Assembly: GCF_900094925.1 (NCBI RefSeq)
Contig: NZ_FMAY01000012.1
Span: forward strand, 62,001-126,000
DNA length: 64,000 bases
Direction of reading: 5' to 3'
From: Kosakonia oryzendophytica
GTDB taxonomy: Bacteria; Pseudomonadota; Gammaproteobacteria; Enterobacterales; Enterobacteriaceae
Below the pieces are notes generated by a model, which did no database searches, was not told the origin of the DNA, and saw only the letters and a list, made by a program, of their open reading frames with translations. This document shows, in pieces, positions 35,878 to 46,689 of this stretch. The translations under genes were made by a program, and so were the position numbers. Numbering within the stretch: the first letter of the stretch is position 1; each line of letters starts with the position of its first letter.

Positions 35878-36163
35878 GATTGCCGTTGAAGTTGCCTATG
35901 CTTTACCAGAAAAGCAGTATCTGCAACGGGTGACGTTGGACGATGGCGCAACCGTTGAACAAGCGATTCTGGCTTCGGGTTTGCTGGATCTTCGTGACGA
36001 TATCGATCTGAACGTTAATAAAGTCGGTATTTACAGCAGACCGGCTAAATTACAGGATGTGGTGCGCGATGGTGATCGCGTGGAGATCTACCGCCCGCTG
36101 ATTGCTGACCCAAAAGAATTGCGTCGCCAGCGTGCGGAAAAATCCGCCAGTGCGAAAAAGTAA
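35867..36163 (+). CDS. ratB: RatB, RnfH-family ubiquitin-like protein
   Basis: This is a 98-aa beta-grasp protein of the UPF0125/RnfH group, paired with RatA as a putative antitoxin-like partner. I place the start at GTG 35867, inside the end of ratA, because the resulting sequence ([23 protein letters not shown]) aligns with the start of E. coli RatB. An upstream in-frame ATG at 35795 would add 24 residues unlike the family. It ends 7 bases before the convergent DfsB gene. Confidence 0.92.
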   Translation: MSGKIAVEVAYALPEKQYLQRVTLDDGATVEQAILASGLLDLRDDIDLNVNKVGIYSRPAKLQDVVRDGDRVEIYRPLIADPKELRRQRAEKSASAKK

Positions 36164-36169
36164 TTTTGT

Positions 36170-36688
36170 TTATTTCGCCGCTGTGCTGGTTTTTAACAAT
36201 GCGTTAAGGCGTGAGGTGGCGTTGTTCCATGGCGAGACAGTATTAAACTGGATCATTCGACCTCGCGTCCATTTTCCATACCACTGCTGCTGATAGAGCG
36301 CTTCGTCGCTGTAGCTTTCAACCAGCATTACCAGAGCGTGATAGCACTGCTCCAGCTTTGCGCGCAGTGTTAACCAGTCGGTGATATCCGCGTAATCGCT
36401 GTAGTACTTTTGCGCCAGTTTGCCGAGCTCATTCCATTTGAATCCCGCTGCCGGAAAATCGATTTGCTTTCCTGACGCTTCCTGTTGATGCCAGTAGATT
36501 ACCTGTTCCCCCCAACCCAGTAAGTAACTAACAAGGTTTGCGGCGCTCATTGTGGTGCCGGATGCATGCCCTTCCAGAAGAGGGGTAAATGCGATATCCA
36601 CAGGAATGCGATCGAGTTTTTTCTGCAAAGTGAGCCAGGATTTCTCCATTGAAGCCAGCAGTTCATCTTTGCTTTGCGGTACAGCCAT
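36170..36688 (-). CDS. ClbS/DfsB family four-helix bundle protein
   Basis: This is a 172-aa member of the ClbS/DfsB (DinB-like) family. ClbS protects colibactin producers by hydrolysing the genotoxin; most relatives have unknown roles. The sequence MAVPQSKDELLASMEKSWLTLQKKLDRI, SAANLVSYLLGWGEQVIYW and the Trp-rich C-terminal stretch (YGKWTRGRMIQFNTVSPWNNATSRL) fit. ATG 36688 has a GGAGG ribosome-binding site. The gene is not part of the usual E. coli bamE-ratB interval, so it is an insertion in an otherwise conserved block. Confidence 0.85.
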   Translation of the reverse strand: MAVPQSKDELLASMEKSWLTLQKKLDRIPVDIAFTPLLEGHASGTTMSAANLVSYLLGWGEQVIYWHQQEASGKQIDFPAAGFKWNELGKLAQKYYSDYADITDWLTLRAKLEQCYHALVMLVESYSDEALYQQQWYGKWTRGRMIQFNTVSPWNNATSRLNALLKTSTAAK

Positions 36689-36705
36689 TGTTTCCTCCCT
36701 GAAAA

Positions 36706-36733
36706 CAAAAAAGGTGCCCTTTGGCACCTTTTT
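36706..36733 (-). terminator. Terminator after bamE
   Basis: AAGGTGCC-CTTT-GGCACCTT is flanked by A- and T-runs, so it can work on both strands. It lies 12 bases after the bamE stop and just before the DfsB start. Confidence 0.8.
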
Positions 36734-36744
36734 GTGGTTATGGC

Positions 36745-37089
36745 TTACTGTTGTTTGGTCAGCGCGGGTTTGTTATCCAGGCTGGTTAATACACCATTGC
36801 TGTTAAACGTCAGTGTCAGTGTCTGCTGGGTTACATCTTCATGTCCCGGTTGTTGGCGGAACACGTAGAACCACGTGTTGCTACCAAACGGGTCTGTCAT
36901 CATCGGCGTACCCAATGCATAAGAAACCTGCTGTTGCGTCATACCCACGTGGATTTTTGCAACGTCGTTAGGTGTCAGGTAGTTCCCCTGATTGATATCA
37001 GGGCGGTAAACCACGCGTTCTACAGTAGAGCAACCAGCGGTCAACATCAGGAGAACCGCTGCGGCAGCAGTCAGCATTTTACAGCGCAT
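36745..37089 (-). CDS. bamE: Outer-membrane assembly lipoprotein BamE
   Basis: This 114-aa lipoprotein of the BAM complex inserts beta-barrel proteins into the outer membrane. The lipobox LTAGC is at residues 16-20, and the lipidated Cys20 follows a short signal. The SmpA/OmlA fold is recognisable in [28 protein letters not shown]. Size and sequence match E. coli BamE. It stands alone between recN and the DfsB insertion. Confidence 0.97.
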   Translation of the reverse strand: MRCKMLTAAAAVLLMLTAGCSTVERVVYRPDINQGNYLTPNDVAKIHVGMTQQQVSYALGTPMMTDPFGSNTWFYVFRQQPGHEDVTQQTLTLTFNSNGVLTSLDNKPALTKQQ

Positions 37090-37237
37090 AGTGATTTGAT
37101 TCCTTTTCGGGCCCGAACAATACGTGGCTCATATGTAATATGCCGATGATAATAGACCTTTAGCCAGTTTAAAACCTTTGTGGCGGAGTCTGTTGTCGTT
37201 TTTGTCGGGAACTCTGACCCTGAGAATTCAAAAAAGT

Positions 37238-38899
37238 TTACGCTGCCAGCAGCTCTTTTGCATTCGCCAGCGCATTCCTTGTCACTTCTCTGCCGCCCAG
37301 CAGGCGGGCCAGTTCCTGTAAACGGGCACGTTTATCCAGCAGTTGCATATGCGTTTCGGTCATTGCGCCGTCGGTCTCTTTACTGACATAGAAGTGATGA
37401 TGCCCGCAACCTGCTACCTGTGGCAGGTGAGTCACACACATTACCTGGGTTGATTCCCCTAACTGACGCAACAGTTTGCCGACCACAGCGGCGGTCGGAC
37501 CACTAATACCCACATCCACTTCATCGAAAATGAGTGCCGGGGTTTCCATTTTCCGTGCGGTAATCACCTGGATTGCCAGTGCAATGCGCGACAGTTCACC
37601 GCCAGAGGCGACTTTGGCGATAGATTGCAACGGTTGCCCAGGGTTAGTGGTGACACGAAACTCAATGCGATCGGCACCTTCAGCAGTCAGTGAACGATCA
37701 TCAAAGGCGACATCAATATCAAACACACCGTGAGGCATAGAGAGCGCGTGCATGCTATCAGTGATCAACTGACTCAACTCCTGCGCATATTTCACGCGTT
37801 GGTCGTGCAGAAGCCGGGCGCTCTCCAGTGCCAGTTGATGATGCTGGCTGACGGCCAGCGTCAATGTTTCTTGTGAATCCGCCTGATCGTCCAGCAACTG
37901 CTGTTCATTAAGCAGTGATTGGTGGAGCTGCGGCAGCTCTTCCGGGCTGATATGGTGTTTGCGGGCAAGTGTGATCTGCCGGGCGATGCGCTGTTCCAGT
38001 TCGTAGAGGCGATTCGGATCGAGATCCAGGCGGTCGCAGTAGTGGCGTAGCTCATCGCTGGCTTCGCTAATCTGGATGGCGGCTTCTTCCAGCATATCCA
38101 GCACGCCGGAAAGGCGCGTGTCCATGCCCGCCAGCTCCGTCAGTAACTGGCGAGCGGCATAGAGTTGACTTTGCAGGTTAACGTCTTCGCCATCCGCCAG
38201 TACATTCAGTGCGTGCTGGCTGGTAGAGAGCAGTTGTCCACTGTTCGCCAGCCGTTTGTATTCTTCGTCGATTTGCTCAAACTCGCCCGGTTGCGGGTTA
38301 AATTCATTCAGTTCTTTTAGTTGATAGTGCAACAGCTCTGCACGGGCTGCACGCTCCTGGCTCTGCTGCTGATGCTGCGCCAGTTCACGGCAGCTCTGAT
38401 GCCAGGCGCGATAGTTCTCCGACATTTGCAAAGTGAGCGCATACTCACCCGCGTAGCCATCGAGCAGCGTTTTCTGGTGTTCGGGTTTGATCAGCAACTG
38501 ATGCGCGTGCTGCCCGTGGATTTGGATGAGGAGCTGGCCCAGTTCGCGTAACTGAGAAAGGGGGACCGCCGTACCGTTGATAAAACCGCGGGAACGCCCG
38601 TCACTGCTGATGACGCGGCGAAGTAAACACTCACGCCCGTCTTCGAGTTGGTTCTCCTCCAGCCAGCGTTGAGCCGCCGGGGTGTCTTTCAACGCAAAGC
38701 GAGCGCACAGATCAGCGCGGGGCGCACCTGCGCGCACCATGTCAGCGTCGGCGCGGCCACCCAGGCACAGGCCGAGTGCGTCAATGGCAATGGATTTACC
38801 CGCCCCGGTTTCGCCGGTAATAGCCGTCATCCCGCTGTGAAAATCGATCTCAAGCTCACGAACGATAGCAAAATTACTGATGGTCAGTTGTGCCAACAT
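37238..38899 (-). CDS. recN: DNA repair protein RecN
   Basis: This 553-aa SMC-like ATPase holds DNA ends together during SOS recombinational repair. It has Walker A GETGAGKS near residues 29-36 and a long central coiled coil. The C-terminal signature and Walker B segment is [31 protein letters not shown]. Length equals E. coli RecN. Two LexA boxes lie directly upstream, so it is SOS-controlled, as in E. coli. Confidence 0.97.
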   Translation of the reverse strand: MLAQLTISNFAIVRELEIDFHSGMTAITGETGAGKSIAIDALGLCLGGRADADMVRAGAPRADLCARFALKDTPAAQRWLEENQLEDGRECLLRRVISSDGRSRGFINGTAVPLSQLRELGQLLIQIHGQHAHQLLIKPEHQKTLLDGYAGEYALTLQMSENYRAWHQSCRELAQHQQQSQERAARAELLHYQLKELNEFNPQPGEFEQIDEEYKRLANSGQLLSTSQHALNVLADGEDVNLQSQLYAARQLLTELAGMDTRLSGVLDMLEEAAIQISEASDELRHYCDRLDLDPNRLYELEQRIARQITLARKHHISPEELPQLHQSLLNEQQLLDDQADSQETLTLAVSQHHQLALESARLLHDQRVKYAQELSQLITDSMHALSMPHGVFDIDVAFDDRSLTAEGADRIEFRVTTNPGQPLQSIAKVASGGELSRIALAIQVITARKMETPALIFDEVDVGISGPTAAVVGKLLRQLGESTQVMCVTHLPQVAGCGHHHFYVSKETDGAMTETHMQLLDKRARLQELARLLGGREVTRNALANAKELLAA

Positions 38900-38927
38900 G
38901 GTTGCTTTCCTGTATGAAAAACCATAA

Positions 38928-38965
38928 CTGTGTTTTCGTACAGTATAAACTGGTTTTATATACAG
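38928..38965 (-). promoter_or_regulatory. Two LexA boxes upstream of recN
   Basis: CTG-N10-CAG palindromes occur at 38928-38943 (CTGTGTTTTCGTACAG) and 38950-38965 (CTGGTTTTATATACAG). Both lie within 70 bases of the recN start, matching the multi-box recN control region of E. coli. They provide an internal reference for the LexA box at the tail locus. Confidence 0.9.
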
Positions 38966-38986
38966 TAAAGTGTTGTGTGATGATTT

Positions 38987-39865
38987 TCAGAACAATTTTT
39001 TCGACCAACCGAGTTTTGAGCTTAGCGTATTGAAATAGCTGTAATCTTTAGGGTGAATTAAGTTTAAATGATAGTCGCAGCGGCGGATTAACACATCTTC
39101 GCCTTCCTGAATGGGTAGGGCGATTTGGCTGTCGCAACTGACTTCCAGGTCGCTGCGCCGATGCGAGAAACGCAGGCGAATGGTGCTGCTGCTGTTGATA
39201 ACCAGCGGGCGTGCCGACAGCGTATGCGGGAACATCGGTACCAGTGTGATGGCGTCCAGCGACGGCGTCAGAATCGGCCCACCTGCAGAAAGCGAATAGG
39301 CGGTGGAGCCAGTTGGCGTCGAGATAATCAGTCCGTCGGAACGCTGAGAAAACGCAAAAACTTCGTCAATATAGACTTCGAATTCGATCATATGGGCCAC
39401 TTTGCCCGGGTGCAGCACCACTTCATTAATGGCGGTGCTGATGCGTTTTTGGCACTCCTGCTGGCAGACCTGCACTTCCAGCAAAAAGCGTTTTTCAGCG
39501 ATATAATGCCCTTCCAGCACATCGGCAAGCTGCTGTTGGGCGTTATCCGGGTCGAGGTCGGTGAGAAAACCGAGATTGCCGCGGTTAATGCCGATAACAT
39601 TGATATCATAACGGGCCAGGGTGCGCGCCGCGCCAAGCATATTACCGTCGCCACCGACCACCACCGCCAGATCGCCATACTGACCAATTTCCGCCAGCGT
39701 GCCGGTTCGCACATTTTTGAGCTGCAGTTCCTGGGCAATCTGCTGTTCAACAATGACATCGTAGCCTTTTGCGCTGAGCCAGCGATAAAGCATTTCATGT
39801 GTGGTCAGTGCGGTAGGGTGCCGTGGGTGCCCGACAATACCAATACACTTGAAATGGTGAGTCAT
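38987..39865 (-). CDS. nadK: NAD kinase
   Basis: This is a 292-aa enzyme that phosphorylates NAD to NADP. The signature GGDGNMLG lies near residues 72-79 and [11 protein letters not shown] near 98-108. The conserved glycine-rich segment [16 protein letters not shown] lies near residues 188-203. The length matches E. coli NadK. It is divergent from grpE and separate from the recN transcript, which starts downstream of it. Confidence 0.97.
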   Translation of the reverse strand: MTHHFKCIGIVGHPRHPTALTTHEMLYRWLSAKGYDVIVEQQIAQELQLKNVRTGTLAEIGQYGDLAVVVGGDGNMLGAARTLARYDINVIGINRGNLGFLTDLDPDNAQQQLADVLEGHYIAEKRFLLEVQVCQQECQKRISTAINEVVLHPGKVAHMIEFEVYIDEVFAFSQRSDGLIISTPTGSTAYSLSAGGPILTPSLDAITLVPMFPHTLSARPLVINSSSTIRLRFSHRRSDLEVSCDSQIALPIQEGEDVLIRRCDYHLNLIHPKDYSYFNTLSSKLGWSKKLF

Positions 39866-39913
39866 GTTCTGCGGTCCTTGTGGCGAATGAATGATGACAA
39901 TCTGTCACGTTCC

Positions 39914-39942
39914 CTTGAATCCCGGAAACTGATCCCCATAAT
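39914..39942 (+). promoter_or_regulatory. Heat-shock (sigma-32) promoter of grpE
   Basis: CTTGAA (39914-39919), a 14-base spacer and CCCCATAAT (39934-39942) match the sigma-32 consensus exactly in spacing. The grpE ATG lies 45 bases downstream of the -10 element. Confidence 0.88.
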
Positions 39943-39986
39943 AAGCCAGGTTAGCGAGATGAATGCAAAAAAACGCGGAGAAATTC

Positions 39987-40583
39987 ATGAGTAGTAAAGA
40001 ACAGAAAACGCCTGACGGGCAAGCCCCGGAAGAAATTATCATGGAACAGCACGATGATGTTGAGGCCGTTGTTGAGTCTGACGATTCTGCTGAGCAGGTG
40101 GATCCGCGCGATGAGAAAATTGCGAATCTTGAAACGCAATTAGCTGAAGCGCAAAACCGTGAGCGCGAAGCCGTTTTACGCATCAAAGCGGAAATGGAAA
40201 ACCTGCGCCGCCGTACCGAACAGGACATTGAGAAAGCGCATAAGTTTGCGCTGGAAAAATTCATCAACGAACTGCTGCCGGTCGTCGACAGCCTGGATCG
40301 CGCGTTGGAAGTGGCGGACAAAAACAACGCTGATATGGCACCGATGGTTGAAGGTATCGAATTGACGCTGAAGTCCATGCTGGATGTGGTGAAAAAATTC
40401 GGTGTGGAAGTGATTGCTGATACCAACGTTCCGCTGGATCCGAACGTGCATCAGGCCATTGCGATGGTCGAGTCTGATGAGATTGAAGCCGGTAAAGTGC
40501 TGGGCGTGATGCAAAAAGGGTATACCCTGAACGGCCGCACCATCCGTGCTGCGATGGTCACCGTAGCAAAAGCGAAGGCGTAA
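39987..40583 (+). CDS. grpE: Nucleotide exchange factor GrpE
   Basis: This is a 198-aa cochaperone that releases ADP from DnaK. It has a long N-terminal coiled coil (residues about 40-110: [32 protein letters not shown]) and a C-terminal beta domain ending [24 protein letters not shown] 39987 ([12 protein letters not shown]) aligns with E. coli GrpE, eight codons after another in-frame ATG. A sigma-32 promoter precedes it and an intrinsic terminator follows. Confidence 0.97.
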   Translation: MSSKEQKTPDGQAPEEIIMEQHDDVEAVVESDDSAEQVDPRDEKIANLETQLAEAQNREREAVLRIKAEMENLRRRTEQDIEKAHKFALEKFINELLPVVDSLDRALEVADKNNADMAPMVEGIELTLKSMLDVVKKFGVEVIADTNVPLDPNVHQAIAMVESDEIEAGKVLGVMQKGYTLNGRTIRAAMVTVAKAKA

Positions 40584-40600
40584 GCTTCCCTGAGCAGAAA

Positions 40601-40626
40601 CCCTCTCTTTCGGAGAGGGTTTTTTT
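40601..40626 (+). terminator. Terminator after grpE
   Basis: CCCTCTC-TTTC-GGAGAGGG is followed by seven T residues, 17 bases after the grpE stop and just before the convergent yfjD stop. Confidence 0.88.
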
Positions 40627-40634
40627 CATCCGCC

Positions 40635-41921
40635 TTATTCGGTTACGCTTTCTCTCAGGGCTTTTACCGGGATCACTTTCACCTGTTTGATCATATTGTC
40701 CTGTACGTCGAGAATATCGATGTCGTACTGCTCAATACGCACGCGCGTACCGATGGCGGGGATCTCTTCCAGCGCTTCCAGCAGCATGCCATTTATGGTG
40801 CGGGCTTCTTCTTCTGGTAGCCGCCAGTTAAAGGCTTTGTTCAGTTCGCGCACGCTGGCACCGCCTTCGATAATCACCGAACCGTCATTCTGCGGCGTGG
40901 CTTCGTCTGCGAGCGCCGGTGACATAGAGGTGGTGAAGTCCCCAACAATTTCTTCGAGAATATCTTCTACCGTGATTAGCCCCTGAATATCACCATATTC
41001 GTCGACCACCAGGCCGACTTTCTTTTTATTGCGCTGGAATTTCACCAGTTGCACGCTGAGCGGTGTGCCTTCCGGTACGTAGTAGATTTCGTCGGCAGCG
41101 CGGAGCATCACCTCTTTGGTGAACTCTTTTTTCTCGGTCATCAGCCGATAGGCTTCGCGCACGCGCAGCATACTGATTGCATCGTCCAGCGAGTCGCGAT
41201 ACAGCACAATACGACCGTGTGGCGAGTGTGTGAGCTGGCGGACAATGGATTTCCAGTCATCGTTAATATCGATGCCGACGATATCGTTGCGTGGCACCAT
41301 AATGTCGTTAACGCTGACCTTTTCCAGATCGAGCACCGACAGCAGCATATCCTGATTGCGACGGGAGATTTGCGAACGCGATTCGTTGACGATGGTGCGC
41401 AGTTCGTCTTTGCTGAGCGCGCCGCTGACTACCACATCGGCTTTGATCCCCACCATGCGCATTAAGATGCGGGTAACGCCGTTGAGCAGCCAGACCAGCG
41501 GCAGCATGATCACCTGTAACGGCGCCAGCAGAAAACTGCTGGGGAAGGCGACCTTTTCCGGGTAGAGGGCGGCAATGGTTTTGGGCAGCACCTCGGCAAA
41601 CACCAGCACCACGAAAGTCAGTACCCCGGTGGCGATAGCAACGCCGGCGTTGCCGTACAAACGCATGCCGACAATGGTGCCAATAGCCGAAGCGAGAATA
41701 TTGACGAGGTTGTTGCCGATCAGCACCAGGCTTATCAGGCGGTCCGGTTTGCGGAGCAGTTTTTCTACGCGACGGGCGGCCCGGTTACCCTGCTTTGCCA
41801 GATGGCGCAGGCGATAGCGGTTGAGCGTCATCATTCCGGTTTCAGAACCGGAAAAATACGCCGAAACCACGACCATAATGACCAGCGTGATGATCAGTGT
41901 CGTGGTGGAGATGTGTTCCAG
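40635..41921 (-). CDS. yfjD: CNNM/CorC-family inner-membrane protein YfjD, CTG start
   Basis: This is a 428-aa member of the HlyC/CorC (CNNM) family linked to divalent-cation transport. The N-terminal DUF21 membrane domain has VVVSAYFSGSETGMMTLNRYRLRHL. Two CBS domains follow (DIMVPRNDIVGIDIN and GLVVDEYGDIQGLITVEDILEEIVGDF), then a CorC_HlyC C-terminal domain. The first ATG is at 41876, but the family N-terminus (EHISTTTLI) is encoded upstream. It begins at CTG 41921 with an AAGGAG ribosome-binding site 4-9 bases away, so a non-AUG start is likely. Confidence 0.92.
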   Translation of the reverse strand: MEHISTTTLIITLVIMVVVSAYFSGSETGMMTLNRYRLRHLAKQGNRAARRVEKLLRKPDRLISLVLIGNNLVNILASAIGTIVGMRLYGNAGVAIATGVLTFVVLVFAEVLPKTIAALYPEKVAFPSSFLLAPLQVIMLPLVWLLNGVTRILMRMVGIKADVVVSGALSKDELRTIVNESRSQISRRNQDMLLSVLDLEKVSVNDIMVPRNDIVGIDINDDWKSIVRQLTHSPHGRIVLYRDSLDDAISMLRVREAYRLMTEKKEFTKEVMLRAADEIYYVPEGTPLSVQLVKFQRNKKKVGLVVDEYGDIQGLITVEDILEEIVGDFTTSMSPALADEATPQNDGSVIIEGGASVRELNKAFNWRLPEEEARTINGMLLEALEEIPAIGTRVRIEQYDIDILDVQDNMIKQVKVIPVKALRESVTE

Positions 41922-41937
41922 GGGGAACTCCTTTGTT

Positions 41938-42726
41938 TTAGCTCAGAAACTCTTGCAGGACGCGGCTGCCGAAATAGGCCAGCGTTAAGATCCCCGCGCC
42001 CGCGACATTGAACCAGACGACCCGACGACCGCGCCAGCCTTCATGGTAGTGGCCCCACAGCAAAACGATATAGACAAACCAGGCGATGATAGAGAGCACC
42101 GCTTTGTCGATATTGTCCATGCTGAACAGGTTTTTCATAAAGAATAGCCCGGTACACAATGTCAGAGTCAGCAATACCACACCGACCTGAGTGATGTGGA
42201 ACATCTTGCGCTCGATCACCATCAGCGGTGGCATTTCACTGCTAAACGCCAGCCGTTTGTTCTTAAGCTGATAATCAATCCACGCCAATTGTAGGGCATA
42301 CATTGCCGCAATAATTAAGGTGGCATAGGCGAAAAGGGATAACCCAATATGTACCATCATGCCAGGCGTCGCTTCCAGATGGGTGATGTATTCGTTAGGG
42401 ACGAAAATAGCGAAAGCGAGGTTGATCAATGCAAAGGTGTAAACGATGGGCAACAGTAACCAGCCGCGATTTTTAGACGCCACAATGGTCATGACGGTGC
42501 AGATCATCAGACTGACCAGCGAGCCTACGTTTAATAAGCTGAGGTTTTGCCCACCGTCATCGGGGAAAATGCGTTCTTTCAGCCCAAAACCGTGGAAAAT
42601 CAGGGCAATCACTGCTGAAAGAATGGCCATTCTGCGCCAGCCGCTGTTTTTTTGCAGCAGGCCAGGAACGATCAGCGCAATGCTGATGGAATAGGCAACA
42701 AGAGCGATCAGAGCGAAAACGGGCAT
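41938..42726 (-). CDS. ypjD: YpjD, cytochrome c assembly (CcsA-like) membrane protein
   Basis: This is a 262-aa inner-membrane protein with eight or so hydrophobic segments. It contains the CcsA/CcmC-like motif LLWGHYHEGWRGRRVVWFNVAGA near the C-terminus. It is conserved beside ffh in enterics; its role is not established. ATG 42726 (MPVFALIALVAYS) matches the E. coli start, although the frame stays open much further upstream. It lies 16 bases ahead of yfjD, so the two are cotranscribed. Confidence 0.92.
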   Translation of the reverse strand: MPVFALIALVAYSISIALIVPGLLQKNSGWRRMAILSAVIALIFHGFGLKERIFPDDGGQNLSLLNVGSLVSLMICTVMTIVASKNRGWLLLPIVYTFALINLAFAIFVPNEYITHLEATPGMMVHIGLSLFAYATLIIAAMYALQLAWIDYQLKNKRLAFSSEMPPLMVIERKMFHITQVGVVLLTLTLCTGLFFMKNLFSMDNIDKAVLSIIAWFVYIVLLWGHYHEGWRGRRVVWFNVAGAGILTLAYFGSRVLQEFLS

Positions 42727-42894
42727 ATGGGTGTCGGCAGTTGACTGAAGAAGAAAGAAAAACAGTATAGCGTCACGGGACGTTGGCTCCAACAGTTGCA
42801 TCACATACAGGAGCGGGACGTTCATGTTATACTGCGGAAAATTTTTGTAATGCGTCGCCCTGGCGGCCAATCGTATCACCTCAGGCGAGAGACC

Positions 42895-44256
42895 ATGTTT
42901 GATAATTTAACCGATCGTTTGTCGCGCACGCTGCGCAATATCAGTGGCCGTGGGCGCCTCACTGAAGACAACATCAAAGATACCCTGCGCGAAGTGCGTA
43001 TGGCGCTGCTGGAAGCGGACGTTGCGCTGCCGGTCGTGCGTGACTTTATCAACCGCGTGAAAGAGAAGGCGGTGGGGCATGAAGTCAATAAGAGTCTGAC
43101 CCCAGGGCAGGAGTTCGTCAAAATCGTGCGCAATGAGCTGGTTGCGGCGATGGGCGAAGAAAATCAGAGCCTGAACCTTGCCGCGCAACCGCCAGCCGTC
43201 GTGCTGATGGCGGGTTTGCAAGGGGCCGGTAAAACCACCAGCGTGGGTAAACTCGGTAAGTTCCTGCGCGAAAAGCACAAGAAAAAGGTGATGGTGGTTT
43301 CTGCGGACGTTTATCGCCCGGCGGCAATCAAACAGTTGGAAACGCTGGCTCAGCAGGTGGGGGTGGAGTTCTTCCCCTCTGACGTTGCGCAAAAACCAGT
43401 GGATATCGTTAACGCGGCGCTGAAAGAAGCGAAGCTGAAGTTCTTTGACGTACTGCTGGTGGATACCGCCGGTCGTTTACACGTTGATGAAGCGATGATG
43501 GATGAGATCAAACAGGTCCACGCGGCGATTAAGCCGGTGGAAACGCTGTTTGTGGTCGATGCCATGACCGGTCAGGATGCGGCAAATACGGCGAAAGCCT
43601 TTAATGAAGCGCTGCCGCTGACGGGGGTTGTGCTGACCAAAGTCGATGGTGATGCCCGCGGTGGTGCGGCGTTGTCGATTCGTCATATCACCGGCAAACC
43701 GATTAAGTTCCTTGGTGTTGGCGAGAAGACCGAGGCGCTGGAGCCGTTCCATCCGGATCGCATTGCTTCCCGTATTCTCGGTATGGGCGATGTGCTGTCG
43801 CTGATCGAAGATATTGAGAGCAAAGTTGACCGCGCACAGGCGGAGAAACTGGCAAATAAACTGAAGAAAGGCGACGGTTTTGATTTGACCGATTTCCTTG
43901 AGCAGTTGCGCCAGATGAAAAACATGGGCGGTATGGCGAGCCTGATGGGCAAGCTGCCTGGCATGGGGCAAATTCCGGACAACGTTAAAGCGCAAATGGA
44001 CGATAAAGTGCTGGTGCGCATGGAAGCCATTATTAATTCCATGACGCTAAAAGAGCGCGCTAATCCGGACATTATCAAAGGTTCTCGTAAACGCCGCATC
44101 GCCGCAGGCTGTGGTATGCAGGTGCAGGATGTAAACCGTCTGCTCAAACAATTCGACGATATGCAGCGCATGATGAAGAAGATGAAGAAGGGCGGGATGG
44201 CGAAGATGATGCGTGGAATGAAGGGGATGATGCCGCCAGGCTTCCCGGGTAGATAA
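42895..44256 (+). CDS. ffh: Signal recognition particle protein Ffh
   Basis: This is the 453-aa GTPase that, with 4.5S RNA, targets nascent inner-membrane proteins to FtsY/SecYEG. The N domain is followed by the G domain with P-loop GLQGAGKTT (residues about 106-114), DTAGR and TKVDGDARGG. The methionine-rich M domain at the C-terminus (QRMMKKMKKGGMAKMMRGMKGMMPPG) binds signal peptides. ATG 42895 was chosen because MFDNLTDRLSRTLRNI is the known N-terminus. It is divergent from ypjD. Confidence 0.98.
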   Translation: MFDNLTDRLSRTLRNISGRGRLTEDNIKDTLREVRMALLEADVALPVVRDFINRVKEKAVGHEVNKSLTPGQEFVKIVRNELVAAMGEENQSLNLAAQPPAVVLMAGLQGAGKTTSVGKLGKFLREKHKKKVMVVSADVYRPAAIKQLETLAQQVGVEFFPSDVAQKPVDIVNAALKEAKLKFFDVLLVDTAGRLHVDEAMMDEIKQVHAAIKPVETLFVVDAMTGQDAANTAKAFNEALPLTGVVLTKVDGDARGGAALSIRHITGKPIKFLGVGEKTEALEPFHPDRIASRILGMGDVLSLIEDIESKVDRAQAEKLANKLKKGDGFDLTDFLEQLRQMKNMGGMASLMGKLPGMGQIPDNVKAQMDDKVLVRMEAIINSMTLKERANPDIIKGSRKRRIAAGCGMQVQDVNRLLKQFDDMQRMMKKMKKGGMAKMMRGMKGMMPPGFPGR

Positions 44257-44446
44257 TATCGGGCTATCTTCTTTGCCATTTTGCTGCCGGGGTGTGCTCA
44301 ACATGCTCACGTACTGCGTGTACGCTCCGGTGACTGCGCACACGCCGATGTCAAATTGGCCGCAACGCCGACGGCCTCAGACCTCACAGTTTCATAACTG
44401 TCGATTGCTTTTTAGCAAAAAATGAGTAAAATTTTCGGGCTTTTAA

Positions 44447-44755
<309 letters not shown>

Positions 44756-44773
44756 TCTGTCACGGTGGTCATG

Positions 44774-45322
44774 ATGAGCAAGCAACAAACCGCACAGACG
44801 CCTGTTGAGCCAATTATCGTTGGCAAACTGGGTTCTTCTTACGGAATTCGTGGTTGGCTCAGAGTGTTTTCCTCCACCGAAGACGCCGAAAGCATTTTTG
44901 ACTATCAGCCCTGGTTTATTCAGAAGGCGGGTCAGTGGCAGAGCATTGAGCTGGAAAGCTGGCGCTACCACAATCAGGATATCGTCATCAAACTGAAAGG
45001 TGTTGATGACAGAGATGCGGCGAATCTGCTGACTAATTGCGAAATTGTCGTTGATTCCACGCAGTTGCCGGAACTGGAAGAGGGTGACTATTACTGGAAA
45101 GACCTTATGGGTTGCCAGGTAGTGACTACGGAAGGTTACAGCCTCGGTAAAGTCGTCGATATGATGGAAACCGGGTCTAATGACGTTCTCGTCATCAAAG
45201 CAAACCTGAAAGATGCATTTGGTATCAAGGAGCGGTTGGTTCCGTTCCTCGATGGGCAGGTTATCAAGAAAGTCGATCTCACTACTCAAACCATTGAAGT
45301 AGATTGGGATCCTGGTTTTTAA
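44774..45322 (+). CDS. rimM: Ribosome maturation factor RimM
   Basis: This 182-aa protein binds S19 and assists maturation of the 30S head. The RimM domain [28 protein letters not shown] is followed by a PRC barrel ([36 protein letters not shown]). Three possible starts lie close together (GTG 44765, ATG 44771, ATG 44774); the last gives the E. coli length and the MSKQ start. It is the second gene of the operon. Confidence 0.97.
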   Translation: MSKQQTAQTPVEPIIVGKLGSSYGIRGWLRVFSSTEDAESIFDYQPWFIQKAGQWQSIELESWRYHNQDIVIKLKGVDDRDAANLLTNCEIVVDSTQLPELEEGDYYWKDLMGCQVVTTEGYSLGKVVDMMETGSNDVLVIKANLKDAFGIKERLVPFLDGQVIKKVDLTTQTIEVDWDPGF

Positions 45323-45352
45323 ACCTCCGGATATACGGTAAAAGACGGCGCT

Positions 45353-46126
45353 ATGTGGATTGGCATAATTAGCCTGTTTCCTGAAATGTTCCGCGCGATT
45401 ACCGACTACGGGGTAACTGGCCGGGCAGTAAAAAATGGCCTGCTGAGCATCCAGAGCTGGAGTCCGCGTGACTTCGCTCACGACCGGCACCGTACCGTGG
45501 ACGATCGTCCTTACGGCGGCGGACCGGGGATGCTAATGATGGTGAACCCTTTGCGGGACGCTATTCATGCAGCAAAAACCGCGGCGGGTGAAGGCGCCAA
45601 AGTGATTTATCTGTCGCCTCAGGGACGCAAGCTTGATCAAGCGGGCGTGAGTGAACTGGCTACCAATCAGAAACTGATTCTGGTGTGCGGTCGCTACGAA
45701 GGGATAGATGAGCGCGTAATTCAAACCGAGATCGACGAAGAATGGTCTATCGGCGATTACGTTCTCAGCGGTGGTGAGTTACCAGCGATGACGCTGATTG
45801 ACTCAGTTTCCCGGTTTATTCCGGGCGTACTGGGACATGAGGCTTCAGCAACGGAAGATTCCTTCGCTGACGGGTTGCTGGACTGCCCACACTATACCCG
45901 GCCTGAAGTGTTAGAAGGGATGGAAGTACCGGCGGTGTTACTGTCGGGGAACCATGCTGAGATACGTCGCTGGCGTTTGAAACAGTCGCTGGGCCGCACC
46001 TGGCTTAGAAGACCTGAACTTCTGGAAAACCTGGCTCTGACTGAAGAGCAAGCAAGGTTGCTGGCGGAGTTCCAAAGCGAACACGCAAAACAGCAACTGC
46101 AACAGAAACATGATGGGACGGCGTAA
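45353..46126 (+). CDS. trmD: tRNA (guanine37-N1)-methyltransferase
   Basis: This 257-aa SPOUT methyltransferase modifies G37 of tRNAs to prevent frameshifting. The trefoil-knot AdoMet site is visible in [12 protein letters not shown] and [15 protein letters not shown]. The C-terminal domain ([26 protein letters not shown]) binds the anticodon stem. It lies 30 bases after rimM, and rplS follows after 39 bases. Sequence and length agree with E. coli TrmD. Confidence 0.98.
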   Translation: MWIGIISLFPEMFRAITDYGVTGRAVKNGLLSIQSWSPRDFAHDRHRTVDDRPYGGGPGMLMMVNPLRDAIHAAKTAAGEGAKVIYLSPQGRKLDQAGVSELATNQKLILVCGRYEGIDERVIQTEIDEEWSIGDYVLSGGELPAMTLIDSVSRFIPGVLGHEASATEDSFADGLLDCPHYTRPEVLEGMEVPAVLLSGNHAEIRRWRLKQSLGRTWLRRPELLENLALTEEQARLLAEFQSEHAKQQLQQKHDGTA

Positions 46127-46162
46127 GCCCCCAATATCAGTTTACCCAGGATAAGAGATTAA

Positions 46163-46513
<351 letters not shown>

Positions 46514-46552
46514 GGATCGCTTTCGCGACATCCGAAAAGTTAGTGTAAAACA

Positions 46553-46582
46553 AGGGGTTGGCGTAATGCCAACCCCTTTTTT
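46553..46582 (+). terminator. Terminator of the rpsP-rplS operon
   Basis: AGGGGTTGGC-GTAAT-GCCAACCCCT is followed by a T-run, 40 bases after the rplS stop. Confidence 0.9.
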
Positions 46583-46642
46583 ATTGGCGATGGCGGCAGA
46601 ATGGCGGCAGAGGATCGCCACTGGCGGCACTGAATGGCAGGC

Positions 46643-46666
46643 AAAAAAAAGCCTGCTTGCGCAGGC
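46643..46666 (-). terminator. Terminator after ogr, end of the tail locus
   Basis: On the minus strand GCCTGC-GCAA-GCAGGC is followed by eight T residues, 24 bases after the ogr stop. It closes the last operon of the P2-like locus just before rplS. Confidence 0.85.
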
Positions 46667-46689
46667 TTTGGGATGGGGTAATGCCGGTA

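Noticed and set aside
46583..46642. Possible attachment site at the rplS end of the tail locus
   Set aside because: A duplicated ATGGCGGCAGA is visible, but there is no matching copy at the other end within the window and no integrase, so an att call is not supported.
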